Of a DNA stretch of 64,000 nucleotides, positions 50,168 through 61,320 are shown piece after piece (position 1 is the first letter of the stretch; every line of letters starts with the position of its first letter). The notes under the pieces are model-generated. The model made no database searches. It had not been told where the DNA came from and saw only the letters and a list, made by a program, of their open reading frames with translations. A program made the position numbers and the translations under genes. The stretch covers positions 21,794,459-21,858,458 of the forward strand of contig OX388349.1 of assembly GCA_947579665.1 (NCBI GenBank). The letters are read 5' to 3'. This DNA is from Sympetrum striolatum (lineage: Eukaryota; Arthropoda; Insecta; Odonata; Libellulidae).

Positions 50168-50169
50168 TA

Positions 50170-51235
50170 CACAAATGTTAGACGTAAGCCTCCCCAAGTG
50201 CTTTCCAATTTTCTCAGTTCCTACTAGGGGAACACCAGGTTTGTGGGAAAAGGATTCAAACAAAACTTTCAGGGCAAATTCTCAGCTTAAAAATAATGGA
50301 CACGTGTCCAACTATTCTACTCAATGGCCCTTTGTTTATGGACAAACAGCAACGAAAAATCAGAGTTAGGCAACCCCTGTCATGCATTACTACACAGAAC
50401 TTGAGATTTTCCACTTATGAAATTATTTTCTTCAATTTTTTTGCTGATAACTCACCTTTTTGTAATTAAATTATATCTTTTTTATCTTCCTAGCATTCTA
50501 TAAAATTCTTCTAGAATTCTTTTTAGCATTCAAGGATCATCTACATGAGATATGAAGCAATTATGCTTCATAGTACAAATTTAACATATATGATATTTAT
50601 TATCATAACTAATATAATAACCAATTGTTTAATTATTTAGTGATTCTCTTAATGTTGAATCAATAAAAATATAATTGCATTATGAAGTTACATTTACATT
50701 GAGAGGTGGGTTACTTCCATTGTAATTAATTAGAGAAGAACGTGAAGTTTTAGCTCCATTATTAGGTCGTTATATTATTAAATTCTTAAAATTATCTCAT
50801 GATATTCAGTACCATTAATTTGCAACTATATTTGTTATGATAGTGAAGCCCAAAAATTTTAGTACAGTTTGCTATAAAAGTTATTGAATTCTAAGCAACT
50901 ACCTGGTTTTAGGAAGGCTCATTTTGAACTCTTCCGATAAGGGTTATAAGTAGGAATGAGCAATTATAGGTTTAAAATCTCCAATAGCCTTTTGGTTGGT
51001 GTTCCTCTTCTCATTCACTGGTATTCTGAGAAAATAAGAAAGGACACCGCACTTTTTGAGAACGCTCAGTATGTATTTCGAATGTGATACATACATCGTC
51101 AGGTGTGAATAGATACAAACAAAGAAGATAGGGTGTAGGCTATTTATTGTTTGATTGGTGGAGTGGGTTGGGTTTTTTCCCTTGTGACATAAGGAGCAGT
51201 AAGTGAGGAATAAAGAGTTCTGGCCAGGAAGAGGC
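50170..51235. other. No complete feature
   Basis: A possible single MITE end (ttttgagaacgctcag to gtcaggtgtgaa) lies near 51,055-51,105. The rest is unassigned. Confidence 0.35.
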
Positions 51236-51395
51236 AAGCTCCCGGGTGGCCAAATGGCCAACTTGTTCAGCTTTGATAAAAAGAGGTCTTAGGTTTGATT
51301 CCCGTAGGGAGCCTTTGTGTGAAATGACCTGAGATGTCGAAGCACTTTCAATGTATACAACATTACATTATTTCGCCAACGGTGAAAGTCCCTAG
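51236..51395 (+). mobile_element. tRNA-derived SINE (family C)
   Basis: Box A-like gggtggccaaatggcc (near 51244) and box B GGTTTGATTCCCG (51292-51304). The tail with gaaatgacctgag, gaagcactttca and aacattac matches the copies at 12.8 and 56.35 kb. Confidence 0.8.
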
Positions 51396-51741
51396 TGGTT
51401 AGCATAGAGTGGTCAACTTGCTCCTCCAACTGAAATCGAAAAGCTTTTTATTTTGCAAGCTATTTCAAATGTAATTTACGTAATCTTCATTACCCTTCCA
51501 CTTGGGCATGTTTCGTTCCCCATTTGATCTAAGTTGGATATTCCAAGGCCACTTCCATCTCCAAATTCCCTCACTCGGTCGAGCTTTGTAAACATACGCC
51601 ACCTTCATTTTCCATCCCAACTGCAAACTAGGGAGTGCCAACATAAATTATTAACATGCTGTCTTCCGAAAAATGGAGAATCAAACTTGTCGATGTACTA
51701 AAAGTTTCCAAATAACTATTGTATATTGGTATTGTCTAGTG

Positions 51742-52054
51742 CAGTGATTCCGAAAGTGGGCAATAGTGCTCCTCTAGGGGCACTGTAGTAATCCGAGGGG
51801 ACACTTGATGCTAAGGTATTTTATTCCCATTTGATTATATTTCCATTTCCACTCAATTTTAATGGGCTTTAGGCAGTAATTAAACACCAGATATAATGAT
51901 TTGGTAGACGTTTAAACATTTTAGCTTTTATTTTGCCTTTTTATTTATTCATTGGATTTGGTCTTAAAGAAAATAATTTTTATAGATGCTAGTAGGGGGC
52001 GGTGGTATGGGATTAAAGGGGTGGTGAAGCCATTAAAAAGTATGGGAACCACTG
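51742..52054. mobile_element. hAT-type MITE, 313 bp (uninterrupted relative of the 13.8-kb copy)
   Basis: The termini are cagtgattccgaaagtgg and tatgggaaccactg. Flanking 8-mers gtctagtg and ttcttatg agree at five positions. It serves as the empty-site reference for the foldback inserted at 13,908. Confidence 0.85.
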
Positions 52055-52796
52055 TTCTTATGTATATTGTAAGCTAAGTATGAGATCCAATATCATTCTG
52101 ACAAATAAATACCTATCAATATCTAATTACAAACTGTAAAAGAACAAAAATAAGAAATTACTATGTATACAGTTGGAGTATCAAAATAAATGCATATATT
52201 ACCATCAACAAAAATATTTCCTATTGAAGTGAGAGTAAATACTTTTTTGGGAACAGTTCCCATGGGAGAGAACTCACCATTCCAGAAATGAGATTTTATC
52301 TTCCTGTGAAAGTGTGACTGTACTCGGATTACATAAGATTTTACCAAAGTACTGTTCTCCAATATATATATATATAGCCTTGAATGGGTCTAAGTTTGCC
52401 ATTACAATGTAATTCTAAGTCTAAACTCAACAGACCATCTTATCATGTGATAATGCAAGGTTACAATTTGGGCTTCAGTCTGTTACAGTCTCGCTAGGAA
52501 GGGTTTGGCGAGGATGTAATTCCCTCAACATAAATTAGTTGATATCCCTAGTAAAAATCGCAGAGGGTTACTACCTTATTCTAATTTATAACTAGTGAAC
52601 TAAGTTCAACAATTACCCACCGAATCTCTTTCAAAAAGTGAAGATACTAAAGATATCTTCCCTTGACTGCTCCATCGAATTCTTTCTTGGTGCTGTTGGT
52701 AACAGGAAGAAGCATACTTACAGAGAGCGTGGTAAACAATCTATATAATATTTTATTTTTTAATAAAAAAATGGTATCTGCAAAAACGTAAAATGG
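52055..52796. other. No recognised feature
   Basis: AT-rich spacer with a short AT dinucleotide run near 52,363. Confidence 0.4.
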
Positions 52797-53025
52797 AATC
52801 ACCTTCCCTTCCCCGCTCCCTCCCCACTCCCTCCCCCTGTCCCTTCCCAACTCCCTCCCCACTCCCTCCCCCTGTCCTTTCCCAACTCCCTCCCCCTGCC
52901 CCTCCCAACTCCCTCCCCCTGTTCCACCCTCATTCCTTCCCCACTCCCTCCCCTTGTCTATCCCCCTGTCCCTCCCCACTCCCTCTGTCCCACGCTTCTC
53001 CCTCCCCCTGTCCCTCCCACTCCCC
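52797..53025. repeat. Pyrimidine-rich low-complexity tract
   Basis: About 230 bp are built of variants of ctccctccccctgtc on the plus strand, purine on the other. Open frames through it are compositional artefacts. Confidence 0.9.
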
Positions 53026-53031
53026 ACTTAC

Positions 53032-53104
53032 CTGAAGTCAACCTGTTCCATCCTCTGCTCTTCTCCAGTGTTGACTGTGATGCCTGTCTTGGTTTTCCTT
53101 CAAC
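53032..53104 (-). CDS. Exon-like segment of unknown gene
   Basis: The minus strand has an acceptor ccacaatttag|gtt and a strong donor cttcag|gtaagt around 73 bp. The phase-0 frame is open (VEGKPRQASQSTLEKSRG...). Another frame reads TGITVNTGEEQRMEQVDF, which looks more protein-like but has a stop just after the acceptor. It may be an untranslated exon, an exon of an unidentified gene, or chance. Confidence 0.25.
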
Positions 53105-53943
53105 CTAAATTGTGGAGATAGAGTTACATTATAATTATAATTAGGTTCGTAGCATTAATATATTTTATAAGTATTTATATAGTGGTTCTATTTCTGACAT
53201 TCATTTTTTGTTTAAAATCAGCTTTTTGACTTGAGTTATTGATGGAGCTATATAAGTTGTAAGTATCAGAGTCATACAGACTTAACATATCTAGTAGCCT
53301 AACAATTATACTTTCAATATACATCTTGCAGAGTAAGAATGGTATAATGTAGAATCTAAGATCCATCTGATTTTTGAAAGTTCTGAATGATTATACCAGG
53401 GGTATATATTATTGGATTAAAATCTTTGTTAAAAGTCTTCCAATACCCTTTCTTCTCTGTCACTGAGGGAATCTAAATTCCATATTAATCTATTGACAAA
53501 ATAGCTCTGGAATTCTCTTAAGAAAATCTCACTGCTAACTCTAACTTTATCTAATATAATATTAGAGAAAAATGTTCACGTAGCTTGTAATGTCAGTGTT
53601 TATTCTCTGAGAACTGGAAGACCGATGGCTGTTATAAATCAGCTGCTTTCAGAATAAGTTTTGCTTGGAAACTAAAATTGAGAAGTATTGGTAGGCTCTG
53701 CGAGAACTCAGATATGATTTCTAATGCTACTTTGCACACAAAAAGTAAGTAAATTCTCTGTTTACATCGTAAGCTTCTTTGCTCATGCTATCTAGCCTGG
53801 ATTATTTTGAATAACTCACATAAAACCTAAGCTTAATCAATTTGATTCCTCAAACTTACTTTATCCTTCTATTTGAACTCCCAAATGTAGCATTTGAAGA
53901 TATTCATTACATTACTCTGTGCTACATTAACATTATGAATTAT
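53105..53943. other. No recognised feature
   Basis: AT-rich spacer. Confidence 0.4.
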
Positions 53944-55440
53944 GAGTAAAATGTTGCTTGCATTCTGCAAGCATGTCGATAACACAAATTTCAAGTCAAC
54001 ATCATATCGAGAGGGTCCTCAAAAGTAGGAAAAGTATTGAAAATATTCTTAAAATTCCCTGCAATTTATTTGTCCAGCATTGAACCCGGTACTTCCTGGT
54101 GATACTTAGTATGCAGCACAACAGAAATTACCGTCTCTAACTATGTATGAAAACTCAAGTAGAAATATTGGCTGCAACTGCCTCAAATGGCATCCTACTT
54201 TTCCCTTATACTCCTTATGTGAGAAATTTTAATGTGCTCTGGCATTGAACCCTGAAAAAGCATGCTCTTATCTAAATTTTTTTCTTAAACAGAGTCTTAA
54301 TATACATCTTCTAGAAGAGCAAGAACTTCCTATCATTTTGATAAGTTTTTCAAAAAAAATGAAAAACTACCCCAATATATTTTAAATGGGAGATATACCG
54401 TATTTGACGGCATATAAGACGCACCTTTTTTCCTAAATTATGTCTCAAAAAATTTCCCTGCGTCTTATATGTGAAGGTTCAACCTCCACAGGTTAACTTT
54501 CAATACTGAATGCTATTTTTAGCCCAGATGGTCTATACTACCTATTTCATAATTGCATTCAATGATTGTGTTAATATTTGGCTTTTACGAAACGTGACAA
54601 CTAAAAGAAACTACATTTTAAGTTATTGTGGTACCGCGCTTTCGCACCGACTATTAAAACTCTTTTTCCTTGTGAGTGGCCAACTTGATTAGGGTGCGTC
54701 TTATATGCCGGTGCATCTTATATGCCGTCAAATACGGTATTTACCGCCCGGCTTCAAATCTGGGTCTTTCTGGTGATACCTCCTATGCAACACAATAGAA
54801 GATCACCATCAATAACTATGCAAGAAAATTCAAGCAGAAATATTGGCTGCAACTGCCTCAAACGACGTCCTACTTTTCACATGCATTCCTTATGTGAGAA
54901 AATTTAATGTGCTGTGGCATCGAACCAAGGAGCAGCATGGTCTTATATAATTTTTTTTCTTAAACGGATTCTTCATATACATCTTCTAGCGGAGCAAGAA
55001 CTTCCAATCATTTCGATAAGTGCATCAAAAAATTTATGAGAAACTACCTCAATTTATTTTAAATGGCAGATTTTTGTATCGTCCTAGCATTGAACCGAAG
55101 ATTTTTTCCGTGAAAGTCATTTAGGTTTTTGATAGATCACAACCATATATATATGCTCCTCGAGTTATGATTCTCTACCTATCCGGGAAAGATTTTTTTT
55201 TTAATTCCTGAAAATCAAAGCAATGCTTTTAAATGGGAAAAATCTGAACTTTGGGGCCCTCTGGAATCAAACCCATGACACTGAGGTTCAGAATCGCAAT
55301 TTTTCTGGCGGTTACACATTATAGTTAATACGTCATAAAAATTTCAAGTCAATGACATTTGTGGTTTAGCCTGTGAACTAGTATCCTATCTATCTATATC
55401 CATGAATGAATCTGGAGAAGCGTCTACATAGAATAGATAT
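53944..55440 (-). repeat. Box-B tandem array element, copy B
   Basis: Read on the minus strand this follows copy A: the same start (tatctattctatgtagacgc), the same flanking blocks (cacaggctaaaccac, cctcagtgtcatgggtt), serial units, and the same terminal hairpin (53,955-53,973) and attttactc end. Decayed box-B cores lie at 55267, 55090, 54920, 54754, 54245 and 54080. Spacing is 165-177 bp once the nested insertion at 54,398-54,737 is removed. Units at 54,080-54,400 and 54,754-55,090 are homologous as pairs, so the array also has a dimeric period of about 336 bp. Confidence 0.75.
54398..54737. mobile_element. 340-bp mariner-type MITE nested in copy B
   Basis: The termini ccgtatttgacggcatataa and its inverse are flanked by TA on both sides. 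A second inverted block (agacgcacc) follows. The interior has no transposase. TA duplication and the terminal sequence fit the Tc1/mariner superfamily. Confidence 0.88.
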
Positions 55441-55599
55441 ATCATGAAAATGGCACTTTATGGTAACATTCTATACACTACATGCATACTTTCACCAAAA
55501 CCTAAGTAACCCAAAGAAAAATCGCTCGCAAACTTTTTCTTTGCTCCTACCAACAACTCTCTTAATCAAGCTAGGGCTCCACCTCAAATGTTACGGTGT

Positions 55600-55683
55600 G
55601 TACCCTATGTCAAGTTATATGTACCCTATGTCAAGTTATATGTACCCTATGTCAAGTTATATGTACCCTACGTCAAGTTATAT
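55600..55683. repeat. 21-bp tandem repeat, four copies
   Basis: The unit gtaccctatgtcaagttata plus t is repeated four times with a single substitution in the last copy. Confidence 0.97.
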
Positions 55684-56293
55684 AAATAACTCAGTATAAA
55701 AATAACTCTCAATACTTATATTTCACCGATTCCTGTGTTACTAAGTTTTCCCCTGTATAGCAAAAGAATTACATTTTTCCTCGTAGAATTTAATTACTGA
55801 TCTTCTACTATCTACTTATCTGATTACTAATGTTCTATATTATACTTTAACTGCCAATCATCCCACCATAATTCAATCTAAATATTTTGAGTAGATTATC
55901 TGCCCTATCTACATTTTATTTCCCTGATAATTACCATGTTGACTGAAAATATAGTTAATTTTCTATAATTATTAATTAATAATTACAACTAGTAACCATA
56001 ACCAATGCTTTTTAAATAAGCTGTTTTGTTATCTTATCTAGTTGGAAATTCTTAAGCTTGAGAGGCAGAGGTGAAAAGCTTAAACTAGTCATCTGTGGCA
56101 AAAAGGAACAGCTAATTATTTCTAAAGCAATCAAGGTAGTTTGTTTGGAGTTAAGTCATGAACAATTAACACTCCTAATAAATTCATTTTGATCTACACC
56201 ATCATTTCTAATTTGATCTAATGCTGAGTATGATAATATAATGGCTTTAAGTTTTGAACCAACGAATTCATGTTACAACTTAATCCTTTTGGT
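55684..56293. other. No recognised feature
   Basis: AT-rich spacer. Confidence 0.4.
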
Positions 56294-56424
56294 AGTAGTA
56301 GTATTGTTAAAAGTGCTTTGGCAGCTTAGGTCATTTCCCACATTGGCTCCCACCGGGAATTGAACCCGGAACCGCATTCACTAAAGGCAAATGCACTGTC
56401 CATGTGACTATCTGGGAGCCCCTT
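56294..56424 (-). mobile_element. tRNA-derived SINE (family C)
   Basis: Minus-strand head ggggctcccagatagtcaca, box B GGGTTCAATTCCC (rc at 56355-56367), and a tail with gaaatgacctaag and aagcacttttaacaat. It is the best preserved of the family in this window. Confidence 0.82.
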
Positions 56425-57323
56425 AAACCTTTTATCATTACAATAGATTATGGGAACCATAAATGTTTACCGATTGCTTTTGAATCCTCTCTCATGGCAA
56501 AGCAGTATAAAAATCTAAAATTGATAATTACTTGGCTCTTTACCAACACAAAAAGCTCATTGTGACGAACTGAGAGGATGAATAACTCAACTGCATTTTG
56601 TGCAGCCGGGCATTAATTGATGTATACCTAACTACTGTTATGATCAAAATCATAGGTATAAATCGTTAAGGGAATACACTGCTTGTATTAGTTTAACGTC
56701 TCAGTGCAGAATACTATTTTAAAATATAATATCTCGATCTTCAATTAACGTAATCTGCCCAAATCAGAAGATTAGCATTTATGGCTACTTTCTTGGGTAG
56801 CATTAAAACCTGATTAAAGACCTGCTGTTATATCGACTGGAGTCAGGGACAGTAACTTAAATTCTGAAGGATTAAAATTCGTAATTGAAATAATTTCTTT
56901 TAATATTTTTTCAGTTTATTTTGGCCCCGTTTGGAAACGTGATAATTCCGTACAGTAGTAGATGCACTGTTAATTAATATTATCAAGCTCTTAAGTGAAA
57001 ATAATAAACATAAAAGATTGATTTCTAAATTTTCTAATAAATGTAGTGCTACAAAGGTTGGATACAAGTTGCTGCAGTAGGAGAATTTCTATAAGTTATT
57101 GTGAATTAGATTTATTGCATACTCATGGTTTTTTGTAAGGCATAAACGGTTTTTAAAACTCTGTATTGAGTTTAAAAATATTAAATGTAGGTTTAGACTT
57201 GTTCCATAGAAATTCAGGGGTACACATCAGCCATATCAGAGTATCAAATCACAAAGCAGCAGCTACAGAAATTCAAAGCAGTCCTACCAAATATTTGCAA
57301 GAATTCATTCATGATGAACTTAC
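56425..57323. other. No recognised feature
   Basis: AT-rich sequence beside the MADF remnant. No downstream exon of that gene was found here. Confidence 0.4.
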
Positions 57324-57936
57324 CTCTAACTCCTCGTCGAGGTTCGATACGCTTACCCTCATCACCGTATCCTCCTCGAGGAAGGACAGCTGGTCAAAAT
57401 AGAAAAGGGTAGGCACGTGAATATGAAAATACAAAATATTACATTAAATTTCTGGACTCAAATCTACACAAGAGACTTCAACAAACAACTAACAGAACCA
57501 GATGATTACAGTATTAGTATCAACTCCACTCCTCCTCAAATAAATAATCTTTCTTCTTTCCGCCATGTAGTTTGTACGAAGGCCATGCCACTTTTTCTGG
57601 CAATCCTCTGCCGTGATACCTGGTCTGCAATACAACACGCGGATATTAATTGCTTTCACCGTCAACCACAGTTCTTCCTTACGCTATCAATGCAATTAAG
57701 TGAAACAAGAAAATTTTGGTGGAATAATCAAGTACTACTTACCTCGATTTCTGCAGAATTTGGGCTATATGCCGCATGGCTTCCTCCCTTCGAAATTTAT
57801 TCTTATAGGCTGCCTCCTTAGGATTATAAAGGTGGGGCCTTTCCCTCACCAAGTCTATCGGTAAACCCATGTGGTTCGGGGTCCAAATCAGCTTCTCCGC
57901 CTCCATCTTCGTGAGGATAATATTGATAAATACCAT
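57324..57936 (-). pseudogene. MADF-domain (Myb/SANT-like) protein, N-terminal exons, probably Harbinger-associated
   Basis: Three minus-strand blocks encode a MADF DNA-binding domain. 57,743-57,936 reads KMEAEKLIWTPNHMGLPIDL, then VRERPHLYNPKEAAYKNKF and REEAMRHIAQILQKS, with donor gag|gtaagt. 57,505-57,624 (acceptor tattgcag|acc) reads PGITAEDCQKKWHGLRTNYM and AERRKIIYLRRSGVDTNT. 57,324-57,406 reads PTLFYFDQLSFLEEDTVMRV and SNLDEELE, with donor gag|gtaagt. The second and third blocks cannot be joined by an obvious canonical intron. Two-gene PIF/Harbinger transposons encode such a protein next to the transposase, which lies at 60-61.3 kb on the same strand. The matching C-terminal exon is on the opposite strand, so the gene is probably broken. 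A domesticated MADF gene is the alternative. Confidence 0.65.
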
Positions 57937-58052
57937 CGTCTTTGGGATTTGTGAAATTCTGCTGTGAAAGGGAAATCCTAGTTGCTGTTATATAATATGA
58001 TTATAAAATATAAATATAATATCAATTAACATTTTCTTACTTGACGTTTTAG

Positions 58053-58408
58053 GAAGCGATACCGGATTTGGTAGAGGGGGAGTATGAGGTGAGCGGCGAA
58101 GCGCTGAATGTCGTGTTTTTGGAGGATCCAGCCAGCTCACCTGCGCCCCCTGAACCGGAGAGGACTCCTTCGCGTCCTGCCACGAAGAAGAGGAAGGCTG
58201 ATGGGGATCAAGCATCAAATGGATTGGAGAGGGCATCTGAGGCTTAAGTGGAATTAACCAAGATGCTGAAGGAGACAAAGGAACACCCCTGCACCTCCTT
58301 CGGGAAATATATATTGGCAATACGTTGATGGATGTCGAAGATGAGCATTTGAGGATGGATGTGTGTCTTCAAATTCACCAGTTGTTACGAAAAAAATTGA
58401 AAAAATAA
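58053..58408 (+). pseudogene. C-terminal exon of a MADF/Harbinger-associated protein, inverted and interrupted
   Basis: After an acceptor (cttgacgttttag|gaa) the plus strand reads EAIPDLVEGEYEVSGEALNV, then an acidic/proline-rich linker and a basic ATKKRKADGD patch that could be a nuclear signal. There is a TAA at 58245-58247. The frame continues as VELTKMLKETKEHPCTSFGK to a TGA at 58326, and the adjacent frame gives LMDVEDEHLRMDVCLQIHQL with a stop at 58406. FGKYI and the following R...I..LL pattern resemble the end of MADF/BESS-type Harbinger accessory proteins. Its orientation is opposite to the N-terminal exons, which suggests local inversion or a second copy. Confidence 0.5.
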
Positions 58409-58501
58409 AATATTATTGAATATGGGAATGAAGTTATGTTATTGAATTATCTCTTCAAATTTTACAGCCAACTGTTTATGGGTCGTTATAAGGAATTCTT
58501 C

Positions 58502-58775
58502 CATCATTGAATTTAAATTCTGTACTCATCTGGTTGGAAGTTAACTGTTTCTAGCTGTTGAATTCATCTACTGCAGTTTAAGTTGCAATGCATGAGCTCT
58601 AGATATTATAAGCATTGAAATATAACTTTCTATTGTCAGTAACATCATTGAACTTAAATTCTATACTCATCTGGTTGGAATTTAACTGTTTCTAGCCCTT
58701 GAATTCATCTACTGCAGTTTAAGTTGCAATGCATGAGCTCTAGATATTATAAGTATTGAAATATAACTTTTTATG
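58502..58775. repeat. 141-bp tandem duplication
   Basis: The unit starting catcattgaatttaaattc (58502) recurs at 58643 with only a few substitutions over about 130 bp, so it is recent. Confidence 0.93.
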
Positions 58776-59907
58776 CAGCTTGAACTTGGGGGTTAGTAGT
58801 TGCTATTACATTTCCCTTAATGTGATTCAAAGTAATGTTACATTAAGTTAGACAATCATGATGTATACCCAACTCATTACATACATTCATAAGGAAGACA
58901 CCCTTTGATAACACAGAACATACTTAAACAGTAAACTGGTTCAACAGTAGATTATCTTAACTGCATAATTTCTCTATGGCTATGAAGTAAAACAGCAAAT
59001 ACCTTCTTCTGCAGAAAGATTGGCAAAGGTAGGTAAGGAGGTAGTAAAATTAAAAAGAAAGGCTTACTGTGGCAGAAATTTACTTCATCAAATATACATT
59101 CCTGGTGAAGAAGACGAGAATAGCTTAACCACTTGCCTGATTGGTTTTTATCACCTTTCCTCTCATAGAATATCAGGTTTTTCTTTAATCTTTTCACCAT
59201 ATGACCAGGAAAAAGTCTAGATCCATAAAATCAGTATGCATTAACTTGGTCTGGTGAAAACCCATAATAAGTTCTAAATAGACTAAGCAGTCCTTTATAA
59301 CTTTTACCAAATATTTATTAAATGACCAGCTTCTGCCAAAAATCTTTTTCATATATTTATCTATTTTAAATATTATCAATTTTAAATTAGGATTTCACAC
59401 AGTCAGTCAACTTACTGTAACATAAATACCTGCTGATATAAATTAAGACACGAACATTACATCAGATAAAGGGAAGCAAATCATAACATGAAATTCAATC
59501 TAAGTAATGAATTACTAACTCAATCAATCTTTTTACTGTGATGAAAAGGAAATCCTTCGTTTGAAAGAAAGTAGCAATTCCAACCTGATGATTGGAATGA
59601 AAAGATATTGATCAAATAGGTTAACAGTACGCGACAATAAAGTGATCTGAAGATGATGAAGAAAGTATTAACTTCCCGAGCAGTGACAGTGTGGTTTTTT
59701 ATGACATTTATTGCATATCATTAAATTCAATTTGAGATTGCATATAATATACCACATATACCGGTGATTATTCGGTCTCCAGAGCTGCATTAGCCACATT
59801 AAGTGTTGCCCATTCCCCACCACAAGGAGGTGCGGTTGGAAATTTCCTTTCATTGAGACTGAGACCAAATGGCATTACTTGTTCTCTCCAGTACTTTGAG
59901 GAACATG
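58776..59907. other. No recognised feature
   Basis: Unassigned sequence between the MADF remnant and the transposase gene. The right half could belong to the Harbinger element. Confidence 0.35.
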
Positions 59908-59962
59908 TGTATATGTATGTATGTATGTATGAATGAATGTCTGTGTGTGTGTGTGTGTGCAA
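59908..59962. repeat. Compound microsatellite (gtat, gaat, gt)
   Basis: Runs of tatg, then aatg, then an 18-bp tg run. Confidence 0.95.
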
Positions 59963-59974
59963 GAACTGAAGGTT

Positions 59975-61281
59975 TTACTCATTCCTATGAGCCCTCAGGA
60001 AATTCTTAAATACCTCTCTGACTCTGAGAGCAGAGTTTGTTGCCCTAATGTTTAGCTGTTCACCCATCTCAGGCAGAGGGCATGCTTCCTCACAATTACC
60101 AATATATGCAGCATTTTTAGTACACAAGTAATTATGCAATGCTACTGCAGCATGCACAATGGACTCTACCTTTTCTGGGCTGAGGTTGATTGGAGTAAGG
60201 AATATGCGGAACCTGTTGCTTAAAATGCCAAATGCATTCTACACAACCCTCCTTGCCCTACTCAATCTATAATTGAAATTCCTCTGCTTCTCAGTAAGAC
60301 CTCGAAAAGGATAGGGCTTCATTATCCGTGTAGACAGCGGAAAAGCATCATCTGCCACAAAGACGTATGGCACTTCCATCTGCCCATCACCCAACCTTTT
60401 GTTTGGAGGAAAGCACAAGGAGTTGTCAGCAATAGCATGGGTGAGAGAGCTTTCCCTATAAACTCCTCCATCGCTGACCCTGCCATTTACTCCAACATCT
60501 ACATAGATAAATTTATAATCTGGACCTGCTACTGCAAACAATACAATAGAATGCCACCCCTTGTAATTGTAGAAATGGGACCCTGCACCTGTTGGAGGGC
60601 GAATCGCAATGTGTTTGCCATCCATGGCACCCACACACATTGGGAAGTTCCACAGGGTCTCGAACTTCTGTGAGATCTCCTCCCATTCTGGACATGTGCG
60701 TGGAACCTAGAGAGTATAATAATGAAGAAAGACTTTATTTAGGGCGACATGGTGACTATTAAGTTCCTTTTTATATCTATCCATTCGTCATATAAATTTA
60801 AAGAAAGAGGACACTTGGAAAAAAGGGACAGAAAAAGATTACTTTGTTGATTTAATAACGTCAGTTGAGAGCTTTGGAAAAAACTTTCCATTGCAGAATA
60901 ACACCCTCAAGAAGGGAGGTGTGAAAAACCTACAGAGGGGAAACTCAATTTAGTGATTGAATGGTATTAAATGAAATATAAAGTCAATAAAACTTAAATT
61001 ACAAATAGTTACACATTTACATGTGAGTAGGTATCAAAATATTGGTAACCTGTGTGTTCCATCTGCATTAGAATGTTTTCAAACAAACTTTTCTTGTTTT
61101 TTTCGACTTATTACAGTTTTAAAAGCGACAATTACCTTAACATATTGTCTTCTTAAATGCTTGTAAATGCTTCTGCAAACCTCCGGTAAGATCTTGCTTA
61201 TTGTACGCTCGTGTATCCTGGAGGAATACATGAGAGAGCGAAAAGATTCACCAGTCGCCAGAAATCGAAGCGTTAAGGCCC
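59975..61281 (-). pseudogene. PIF/Harbinger (HARBI1-like) DDE transposase, interrupted
   Basis: Two exons are visible. Exon A (61,136-61,281) reads LTLRFLATGESFRSLMYSSR, then IHERTISKILPEVCRSIYKH, with donor aag|gtaatt. Exon B (59,975-60,706, acceptor tctctag|gtt) reads VPRTCPEWEEISQKFETLWN, CVGAMDGKHIAIRPP, the SHFYNYKGWHSIVL block, VSDGGVY, YVFVADDAFPL and EKQRNFNYRLSRARRVV. After an in-frame TAG at 60,239-60,241 it continues NAFGILSNRFRIF to a natural-looking stop at 59,975. Related proteins have a glutamate (VEN/VENAFGIL) at the TAG position, so one substitution explains the stop. The DDE_4 signature (first D in GAMDGKH, second D in VADDAFPL, final E lost to the stop) supports the call. 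The 5' end is cut off where a hAT-like terminus begins at 61,282. Confidence 0.88.
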
Positions 61282-61320
61282 AAAGGCGTAGCCAGCCACT
61301 GGGCTAGGGGGGGGGGCAAG
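61282..61320. mobile_element. hAT-like terminus with poly-G run truncating the Harbinger gene
   Basis: The sequence caaaggcgtagccagcc followed by ctgggctag and about ten G resembles the CAGGGGCGTAGC-type ends of hAT MITEs. The far end was not located. Confidence 0.4.

Noticed and set aside
52793..53035. Proline-rich or glycine/arginine-rich open frames across the pyrimidine tract
   Set aside because: They arise from low-complexity repeats and have no conserved sequence or gene context.
55600..55683. CRISPR-like array
   Set aside because: The 21-bp units are directly abutting with no spacers, and the DNA is eukaryotic. It is a minisatellite.
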